Assembly: GCF_036032445.1 (NCBI RefSeq)
Contig: NZ_CP107932.1
Coordinates: 5,644,501 to 5,708,500 of the forward strand
Source: Nocardia sp. NBC_00416
GTDB lineage: Bacteria; Actinomycetota; Actinomycetes; Mycobacteriales; Mycobacteriaceae
Direction: 5' to 3'
Length of the DNA stretch: 64,000 nucleotides
Every line of letters starts with the position of its first letter. Within the stretch, counting starts at the first letter, position 1. Below the pieces are notes generated by a model that had not been told where the DNA came from, ran no database searches, and was given only the letters and a program-made list of their open reading frames with translations. Of the stretch, positions 59,166-64,000 are shown piece after piece. The translations under genes and the position numbers were made by a program.

Positions 59166-59206
59166 AAAAGAACCCCCGACTTCTCATCGAACGAAGTCAG
59201 GGGTTC
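59166..59206 (-). terminator. Rho-independent terminator, copy 1
   Basis: GAACCCCCGACTTC (59170-59183) pairs with GAAGTCAGGGGTTC (59193-59206), one mismatch, loop of 9; read on the minus strand it is followed by TTTT. It is 12 bp past the stop of the first DUF397 gene. Confidence 0.85.
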
Positions 59207-59217
59207 TTCGTTTTCGA

Positions 59218-59421
59218 TCAGGGGCGATCGAATTCGCCGTTTTTGGCGCCGACCAGGAAGACGTCCCACTCGCCGGGGGTGAAGATCAGGGCGGGGCCGG
59301 TGGGGTTCTTGGAGTCCCGCACGCCGACACGGCCGTTATCCAGGTGGGCGGCCTCTACGCAGTCGTTTCCGCCCTGGCTACGGCTGCTCTTGAACCATGC
59401 GGCCCGAGACACGTCGGTCAT
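59218..59421 (-). CDS. DUF397 protein, copy 1
   Basis: 67 residues: MTDVSRAAWFKSSRSQGGND, then CVEAAHLDNGRVGVRDSKNPT and GEWDVFLVGAKNGEFDRP. DUF397 proteins are small partners of XRE/DUF5753 regulators in actinobacteria, and in Streptomyces some behave as antagonists of that regulator. 61 of 67 residues equal copy 2. ATGA overlap with the XRE stub upstream; GGAGC serves as RBS. Confidence 0.9.
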   Translation of the reverse strand: MTDVSRAAWFKSSRSQGGNDCVEAAHLDNGRVGVRDSKNPTGPALIFTPGEWDVFLVGAKNGEFDRP

Positions 59422-59533
59422 TGTCGCTCCTTCGAAATCCGCAGCATCAAGTCCCTGGATGCCGACGCCGACAACGCTACCCGCCTGATGCGTTCGGCTT
59501 CGCCGGAGTACTTGCTCACTTCGTCGGGGCGCT
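59418..59533 (-). pseudogene. C-terminal stub of an XRE/DUF5753 regulator
   Basis: Read on the minus strand this encodes ERPDEVSKYSGEAERIRRVA then LSASASRDLMLRISKERQ and a stop, matching the last residues of the intact regulator (ERRDEVEKFSREAERIRQVA). No start or helix-turn-helix is left; it begins at the junction of the 384-bp duplication. The stub stop overlaps the DUF397 copy 1 start by 4 bp, the original coupling. Confidence 0.85.
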
Positions 59534-59549
59534 CGACGAAGCCGCACGG

Positions 59550-59590
59550 AAAAGAACCCCCGACTTCTCATCGAACGAAGTCAGGGGTTC
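59550..59590 (-). terminator. Rho-independent terminator, copy 2
   Basis: Same hairpin as at 59166-59206, shifted by 384 bp, 12 bp past the stop of DUF397 copy 2. Transcripts of the XRE-DUF397 pair should end here, leaving copy 1 without an evident promoter unless there is read-through. Confidence 0.85.
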
Positions 59591-59601
59591 ATTGTTTTCG
59601 G

Positions 59602-59805
59602 TCAGGGGCGATCGAACTCGCCGTTTTTGGCGCCGACCAGGAAGACGTCCCACTCGCCGGGGGTGAAGATCAGGGCGGGGCCGGTGGGGTTCTTGGAGTC
59701 CCGCACGCCGACAAGGCAGTTATCCAGGTGGGCGGCTTCTACGCATTCGGTCCCTCCTTGGCTACGGCTGCTCTTGAACCATGCGGCCCGAGACAGATCG
59801 ATCAT
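59602..59805 (-). CDS. DUF397 protein, copy 2
   Basis: 67 residues starting MIDLSRAAWFKSSRSQGGTE. The ATG at 59805 is chosen because GGAGG is 7 nt upstream and it equals the start of copy 1; a GTG at 59811 overlaps the XRE stop by 4 bp. Differs from copy 1 at six positions, including a Cys-Leu in place of Gly-Arg (LDNCLVG). Translationally linked to the regulator gene. Confidence 0.9.
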   Translation of the reverse strand: MIDLSRAAWFKSSRSQGGTECVEAAHLDNCLVGVRDSKNPTGPALIFTPGEWDVFLVGAKNGEFDRP

Positions 59806-59807
59806 CC

Positions 59808-60686
59808 TCACTCCTCCACAATCCGCAGCATCAGATCTCGAGATGCCGACGGCGACAACGCTACCTGCCGGATACGCTCCGCTTCACGGGAGAACTTCTC
59901 GACTTCGTCGCGGCGCTCAATATAGAGATCGCCGGTCAAAGCCTCCATAAATGCCACCGGTGGCTCCTGTAACTTGGACGAAGGCAGCGGCGGGAAGCTG
60001 AACAGGTGGAATGAGCGGGAGAACAACCCAACGGGGCGGGTCTCACTGTTCGGGACGACCCGGATTTCCACGTTCGGCGCGGCTGCGCGATCTATCAAGC
60101 GCTTCACCTGCTCCGCCATGACGGTCGGGCTACCGACGGTGTACCTCAAAACAGCCTCGCTCATCAGCGCCTCGAAATGGAATTCGGGCCGGTTCAGCAG
60201 ATCTTGCCGCCGCGCTGCGACGTCCAGCGTCCGATTGACCTCCTCCGGCGACTGGTCCGGGTTTGTTGCCCAGGTGAGCGCCTGCCGGTAGTCGCGGGTC
60301 TGTAGTAAACCGGGCACCACCGTCGTCTGCCAGGAGGTTACCCAGTTCGCCGCCTCCTCCAGGGACAGGTAGTGATGGAACCCCGAGGCGATTGCGTCCG
60401 CGTAAGCCCGCCACCATCCGCCACCGGAAGCCGTTGCCGCTCTGATCTCGCGGGCGAGGTCGAGTAGGAGCCGACGCTCCTCGTCTGTGGTCTCGTAGGC
60501 GTTCGCCAGTGCGTTGAGTCCGAGATCGGTGACCTTCGTCTGCCGGCCGTCCTCGATGCGACCATAGGACTGCGGCGAGATCTCGGCTACGCGGGAGGCC
60601 GCGGACTGCGTGAAACCGGCTCTCTCACGCAATTTTCGCAGCTGGCGGCCCAGAGCTCGGCGGGGGAGCGTAGATCCGTTTGCCAT
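59808..60686 (-). CDS. XRE-family regulator with DUF5753 domain
   Basis: 292 residues. Helix-turn-helix at about 13-70 (LGRQLRKLRERAGFTQSAASRVAEISPQSYGRIEDGRQ). From about 95 to the end is DUF5753 (WQTTVVPGLLQTRDYRQAL, EALMSEAVLRYTVG, IDRAAAPNVEIRVVP). These Scr1-like regulators occur with DUF397 genes in multiple copies in Streptomyces and Nocardia; the pair probably forms a regulatory switch. AAAGG at 7 nt from the ATG. Confidence 0.93.
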   Translation of the reverse strand: MANGSTLPRRALGRQLRKLRERAGFTQSAASRVAEISPQSYGRIEDGRQTKVTDLGLNALANAYETTDEERRLLLDLAREIRAATASGGGWWRAYADAIASGFHHYLSLEEAANWVTSWQTTVVPGLLQTRDYRQALTWATNPDQSPEEVNRTLDVAARRQDLLNRPEFHFEALMSEAVLRYTVGSPTVMAEQVKRLIDRAAAPNVEIRVVPNSETRPVGLFSRSFHLFSFPPLPSSKLQEPPVAFMEALTGDLYIERRDEVEKFSREAERIRQVALSPSASRDLMLRIVEE

Positions 60687-61026
60687 GTAGTTACCTTTGC
60701 TAACCGGATGTGTGGAATATGGAAGCCCCCAATATGGAAGCCTGAATCCTGGAAAGCGCAGTGCTGCAATATCTGTGCAGGAAATTCAGAACTTCCGCTT
60801 GGATTTGCCAGAGTACGGCTTCTCAATTCACCTGCGGCACAGTTCTACTCAGAAGGCACCCGGTGCAGGCCAACTTCCAGAGCCACCTGGGAGACACCAG
60901 CTCGACGCCAGGAGTAGCCGAAAGCTGATGGTCCGAATCAACTGGTTCGTAGGCACGCTGATGCCACTGACCTTCGTCGGACCCTGCACCGGGTGCGCAC
61001 CAGACTAGTGCCAGGAGCAGAGAACC
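60687..61026. other. Intergenic region upstream of XRE regulator
   Basis: 340 bp between the divergent XRE gene and a small gene, less GC-rich than its surroundings. It probably contains the XRE promoter. I see a short GTTA/TAAC symmetry around the XRE RBS (near 60690-60705) and nothing else definite. CCAGGAG near 61013-61019 is the RBS of the small gene. Confidence 0.5.
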
Positions 61027-61173
61027 ATGTGCGCTACACCGCTGCCGATCAGAGTCCGAGGCGACATCCCGGACGGGGCCGCATGGACGGTCCCGACGAC
61101 GCTCGTCCAGCTGGAACATCTACTCGAGGTCATGCGGCGGTGGGCGGAACTGGCCGAGGAGCGCCATGTCTGA
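61027..61173 (+). CDS. Small protein of 48 residues, unknown
   Basis: Begins MCATPLPIRVRGDIPDGAA and ends RRWAELAEERHV. A good RBS (AGGAG, about 8 nt) and an 8-bp overlap with the following gene (ATGTCTGA) favour a real gene. N-terminal beta-like, C-terminal amphipathic helix (LVQLEHLLEVMRRWAELAEE). No known family; found near XRE/DUF397 clusters in my impression of Nocardia genomes. Confidence 0.6.
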   Translation: MCATPLPIRVRGDIPDGAAWTVPTTLVQLEHLLEVMRRWAELAEERHV

Positions 61174-61492
61174 CCGGATCCCGCCGCCGGCGATCGCGCT
61201 GATCCGGCCGGCGATCCCGATGCGCGACATCGACCTGCACGAACTCGCCGAAAGACACGGATACCGGCTGGTGTACACGGTTGAGATCAATATCGGCCCT
61301 CGTCTCGCCATTCATGCGCTGGCCGCGCACGCGGCCGAGGTCGAGGCGGAAGCGGTGGTGGTCCCGAGTTTCGAGCACGCCGACGACCTACGACACCTCA
61401 TCACCGAGAACGCTGCGCTGATCACGCCGATGCAGATCTACCCCCGGGAATATCAGTGGCCCGGCGCCGACCCCGAACGGGGAAGAGCCTGA
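61166..61492 (+). CDS. Hypothetical protein, resolvase-fold-like
   Basis: 108 residues. MSDRIPPPAIALIRPAIPM, then LAERHGYRLVYTVEIN, AEAVVVPSFEHADDLRHLI and ENAALITPMQIYP. The order of strands (AERHGY, VVVPSFEH) recalls the N-terminal domain of serine recombinases but the catalytic Ser region is missing, so it is not a working recombinase. Coupled to the 48-residue gene upstream. Confidence 0.6.
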   Translation: MSDRIPPPAIALIRPAIPMRDIDLHELAERHGYRLVYTVEINIGPRLAIHALAAHAAEVEAEAVVVPSFEHADDLRHLITENAALITPMQIYPREYQWPGADPERGRA

Positions 61493-61581
61493 TGTGGGCC
61501 GACGCGGCGCCGGTTCTGTTGGTGGTCGGTCTCATCGGTCCCACGATCGCGCTGTGCCGCCCGGCCGAGAACCTCCTCGGG

Positions 61582-62055
61582 TCACCGGTCGACGGCCGCG
61601 GCCGTCGGATCGACGGTGTCGCGCACAATGCGCAGGGCGCAGACCAGTGCGTCGAGTTGCTCGGCTGTGAGCACGTCGACGAGCGAGCGTTGGATCGCGT
61701 CGAGGTAGTCCGGCAGCACCTCGTCGAGTCGCTCGGAGCCGGCCTCGGTCAGGGTGGCGTAGGAGGCGCGCCGGTCGGCGCGGTCGAGTTCACGTGTCAC
61801 CAGGCCGTTTCTGGTCAGCCGGTCGATCAGCCGGGTGACGCCGCTGGTGGACAGCGAGGCCTGGGTCGCCAGGTCGGTCATGCGCAGCCGTTGTTCCGGC
61901 GACCGGCTCAGCCGGAGCAGGGCGTCGAGGTCGAGTCCGGAGAGTCCGTGCGCCTCCCAGGCGGGCGCCAGTCTTGTCAGCAGACCGTGGTGTGTCTCGA
62001 ACAGCAGGCCGACCGTGGTCAGCCGCGGGTCGTCGAGGAGTTCGCGCGCAGCCAT
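61582..62055 (-). CDS. MarR-family transcriptional regulator
   Basis: 157 residues. Winged helix: LRMTDLATQASLSTSGVTRLIDRLTRNGLVTRELDRADRRASYATLTEAG (about 57-107 in two parts), flanked by dimerisation helices. The wing DRADRRASY is typical. Probably a repressor of a transport or detoxification gene; no obvious target adjoins it. Confidence 0.88.
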   Translation of the reverse strand: MAARELLDDPRLTTVGLLFETHHGLLTRLAPAWEAHGLSGLDLDALLRLSRSPEQRLRMTDLATQASLSTSGVTRLIDRLTRNGLVTRELDRADRRASYATLTEAGSERLDEVLPDYLDAIQRSLVDVLTAEQLDALVCALRIVRDTVDPTAAAVDR

Positions 62056-62243
62056 GGTCTGAACCTATCTGGCCCGTCTGCTCCGGTATCGGCCGGAATG
62101 CCGGTGGCAAAGCCCTCTACCTGCCGAGTTCGATCCCGAGCTGTCGGCCCACGGGACCTTCGACAGCCCTGATCCGGTGCTGGAGTGCCGAACTCGCCGA
62201 CCGGTCACGCGGGGTCCCCCGCGTGACCGATCCGCGCGCCGGA

Positions 62244-62858
62244 TCAGTGGCCTGGCCGGCGACCCAGGTACCGGAGCAGCTGGTCGGTACTGGTGCCGTC
62301 CCGGCCTTCGACGATCGCGCCGTACGCGCCCCAGTCGCGCAGGGGTTCGATGCGGCCGCGCGCGGCGGTGAGGATGGGAGCCGCGAGATCATCGGTCAAC
62401 GGTGACGTCTGTCCGGTGGCGACGGCGATGTCCCAGGCGTGCACGGCCGCGTCCAGCGCGCACAGCACCGCGGCGATGGGGGTGGGCAGCGGTCCGAAGG
62501 GGAGCGGGGTGGGGACGGTTTCGGTGTCGTCGGCGACGGTCGACCACGCTGTCGCGGTCTCCGCCAAGGCGACGGCGACCAGGGAGACGGGTCCGTCGGC
62601 GATATCTCCGGGCGGGGAGAAGGGGTCGTAGGCGGGGCCGGCGCCCACGCCGAGGGCCGCGGCGAAGGCGCGTTGGTCGGCGGCGGCGTGCTCGGCCACC
62701 TGTGCGACATTCCATTCCGCGCACGGGGTGGCGAGCTGCCACTGGCCCGGTTCGACTCCGGCGATCACCGACCGCAGGGCGTCGTGCGCGGCGGTCAGCA
62801 CATCCCGCCAGATCGGCGCGAGCTGGGCGGTGGCGTCGGGCGCGGTGGTGATTTCCAT
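62244..62858 (-). CDS. TIGR03086-family protein (mycothiol-dependent/DinB-like)
   Basis: 204 residues from ATG 62858. Four-helix DinB/maleylpyruvate-isomerase-type fold: ATPCAEWNVAQVAEHAAADQRAF with metal-like His, ALDAAVHAWDIAVATGQ. Members of this family are mycothiol-related or unknown hydrolases in actinobacteria. Divergent from the WYL regulator with a 96-bp gap, likely its target. Confidence 0.85.
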   Translation of the reverse strand: MEITTAPDATAQLAPIWRDVLTAAHDALRSVIAGVEPGQWQLATPCAEWNVAQVAEHAAADQRAFAAALGVGAGPAYDPFSPPGDIADGPVSLVAVALAETATAWSTVADDTETVPTPLPFGPLPTPIAAVLCALDAAVHAWDIAVATGQTSPLTDDLAAPILTAARGRIEPLRDWGAYGAIVEGRDGTSTDQLLRYLGRRPGH

Positions 62859-62954
62859 TGTCTTGCCTCTCGGTTGTTCCGGCGTTGAACTCAGCATATG
62901 GCCCTATTAGGCTCATTTCGTTCCTGATTACCGCTCCGGTGCGAAAGAGGATTT

Positions 62955-63911
62955 GTGACCGCCACCACCACGACCCGCGTGCTCCGGTTGTTGTCGCTGC
63001 TCCAGGACCGCGCCTATACCGGACCCGAACTCGCCCAACGCCTCGGAATCACCGGCCGCACCCTGCGCCAGGACATCGCCCGCCTGCGTGACCTCGGTTA
63101 TCCGGTGCACGCCACCCGGGGCCCGGTCGGCGGCTACCGCCTGGGGCACGGCGCCACCATGCCGCCGCTGCTGCTCGACGACGACGAAGCGATCGCCGTA
63201 GCGGTCGCGGTCGGTCTGGCCGAGGACGGGTCCACCGGTATCGCCGATATCGACCAGAGCGTGAAACGCGCCCTGGCCAAACTGGAGCGAATCCTGCCGA
63301 AACGGTTGCAGCGCACCGTGAACGCGTTACGCGAAACCACCGCGGTGGGCCCGGCGACCACCGGTTCCCGCGAACCGGACGCGCCGGTACCCGCGGAAAC
63401 TCTGGCGACGATCGCCGCCGCCATCCGGGCCGCCCGGGTTCTCGAACTCGACGGCAACCACGTGGAGCCGTACCGCCTGGTCAGCTGGCAGCGGCGCTGG
63501 TACCTGGTCGGCTATGACCTGGACGGTCATATCTGGCGGGCTTTTCCGGTGGCCGACCGGCGCCGGGTCGTGCCGGGCACGCGGCGATTCGCGGCGCGGA
63601 CGCTGCCCGAACACGATCTGGTGGCCTTCGTGCTGCGGGAGATCGCATCCGCGGGCTGGAAGGTGCACGCCCGGGTCACTGTGCTGGCGCCCGCGCAGAT
63701 CGTGCTCGCCCGGATCAACCCCGCGGTCGGGGTGGTGGAACCGGTCGACGACAGCTCCTGTGTGCTGATCACCGGCGCGGACGCGATGGAGACCCTCGCC
63801 ATCTATCTGAGCATGCTGATGATGGACTTCCGCATCGACGGTCCGCCGGAGCTGGTGGACCATATCCGCACGCTGGGGCGGCGCTACCGGGAGGCGGTCG
63901 CACATCTGTGA
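62955..63911 (+). CDS. WYL-domain (YafY-like) transcriptional regulator
   Basis: 318 residues from a GTG. N-terminal HTH_11: TRVLRLLSLLQDRAYTGPEL and ITGRTLRQDIARLRDLGYPV; WYL domain in the middle (EPYRLVSWQRRWYLVGYDLDG), followed by a WCX-like C-terminal part. WYL proteins sense ligands, often nucleic acid or second messengers. It probably controls the divergent TIGR03086 gene. GTGA overlap with the next frame. Confidence 0.9.
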   Translation: MTATTTTRVLRLLSLLQDRAYTGPELAQRLGITGRTLRQDIARLRDLGYPVHATRGPVGGYRLGHGATMPPLLLDDDEAIAVAVAVGLAEDGSTGIADIDQSVKRALAKLERILPKRLQRTVNALRETTAVGPATTGSREPDAPVPAETLATIAAAIRAARVLELDGNHVEPYRLVSWQRRWYLVGYDLDGHIWRAFPVADRRRVVPGTRRFAARTLPEHDLVAFVLREIASAGWKVHARVTVLAPAQIVLARINPAVGVVEPVDDSSCVLITGADAMETLAIYLSMLMMDFRIDGPPELVDHIRTLGRRYREAVAHL

Positions 63912-64000
63912 CCTTACGAATCCTGCGCGATGGGCCGTCGTGGGTGGAGCTCGACGGTCCTACTGTGCTGGACCGAACGCGGGCGGCTATCTCGACTCCG
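63908..64000 (+). CDS. 5' fragment of next gene, unknown
   Basis: The GTG at 63908 overlaps the stop of the WYL gene (GTGA) and the frame (TLRILRDGPSWVELDGPTVL) stays open to the window end, 31 codons. Too short to name. Confidence 0.45.
   Translation, partial: MTLRILRDGPSWVELDGPTVLDRTRAAISTP

Larger units (their letters stand above)
59151..59918. repeat. 384-bp direct tandem duplication (XRE 3' end + DUF397 + terminator)
   Basis: 59151-59534 and 59535-59918 align at a constant offset of 384: both begin GACGAAGCCGCACGG, both contain the terminator, the DUF397 gene and about 115 bp of XRE 3' coding sequence. The copies have diverged by point changes only, six of 67 residues in DUF397. Confidence 0.9.

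Noticed and set aside
58472..59488. 338-codon plus-strand frame downstream of araC
   Set aside because: It overlaps the end of the AraC gene, the terminator and the DUF397 gene on the other strand; no protein family resemblance and no RBS.
61492..62172. Frame starting ATG at 61492, one base overlap with the preceding stop (WADAAPVLLVVGLIGPTIAL)
   Set aside because: The first 20 residues look like a membrane helix, but the rest is antisense to the MarR gene and has shadow composition. At most a short decayed gene remains; not supported.

Overview
The window reads as chromosome of a high-GC actinobacterium of the order Mycobacteriales, most likely Nocardia (possibly Rhodococcus). This is inferred from gene order and protein resemblance, not from a search. 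From clpC1 through mhuD, mutY, canB, radA, lpqE, carD, ispD, ispF, cysS and rlmB to kstR and the fadE34-type gene, the order follows the Mycobacterium tuberculosis Rv3596c-Rv3573c stretch as I remember it. Differences include loss of disA beside radA, an inserted B12-controlled cobalt transport pair (cbtBA), and a zinc ABC transporter and other accessory genes before kstR.

Layout. 1-5.9 kb: end of clpC1, a vWA protein, an orphan histidine kinase, SRPBCC and OsmC proteins, cbtBA behind a cobalamin riboswitch, and mhuD. 5.8-6.5 kb: a gene-free stretch of dispersed repeats. 6.5-16.7 kb: hydrolase, mutY, canB, radA, lpqE, then the carD-ispD-ispF run and cysS-rlmB. 17-24 kb: enoyl-CoA hydratase, acyl-CoA dehydrogenase, znuACB with a Zur-like box, and a TetX-like monooxygenase. 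24-26.6 kb: a fused trehalose-phosphatase/GH15 protein. 26.8-35.2 kb: kstR and, divergently, a steroid side-chain operon (chsE3, chsE1, chsE2, chsH2, chsH1, ltp2), interrupted between chsE2 and chsH2 by 650 bp of repeats. 35.5-39.8 kb: a five-gene MoxR/DUF58 membrane cluster. 40-43.3 kb: a formylglycine-generating enzyme beside its probable sulfatase client. 43.8-49.6 kb: aromatic hydroxylase, a candidate toxin-antitoxin pair, methyltransferase, MerR regulator and secreted lipase. 49.8-56.3 kb: a second steroid locus with a hydratase and kstD facing a KstD-like flavoprotein, a truncated hsaE, hsaG and hsaF. 56.4-64 kb: a reductase with a divergent AraC regulator, an XRE/DUF397 cluster with a 384-bp tandem duplication, small proteins, and MarR, TIGR03086 and WYL proteins.

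How it works together. KstR should repress both steroid loci, since 14-bp KstR-type palindromes lie in both divergent promoter regions (27496-27509 and 52357-52370). ChsE3, ChsE1/E2, ChsH1/H2 and Ltp2 shorten the sterol side chain to androstenedione plus propionyl-CoA. KstD introduces the delta-1 bond, and HsaF/HsaG finish the six-carbon ring-A fragment. The step before HsaF, the HsaE hydratase, is reduced here to a 70-residue stub, so another hydratase elsewhere would be needed.

The least explained items are the repeat element placed in the same orientation directly upstream of mhuD and chsH2, the 4 x 81-bp array inside the side-chain operon, the hsaE deletion, and the toxin-antitoxin-like pair with its palindromic leaderless promoter. 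No rRNA, tRNA, CRISPR array, transposase or prophage was recognised.
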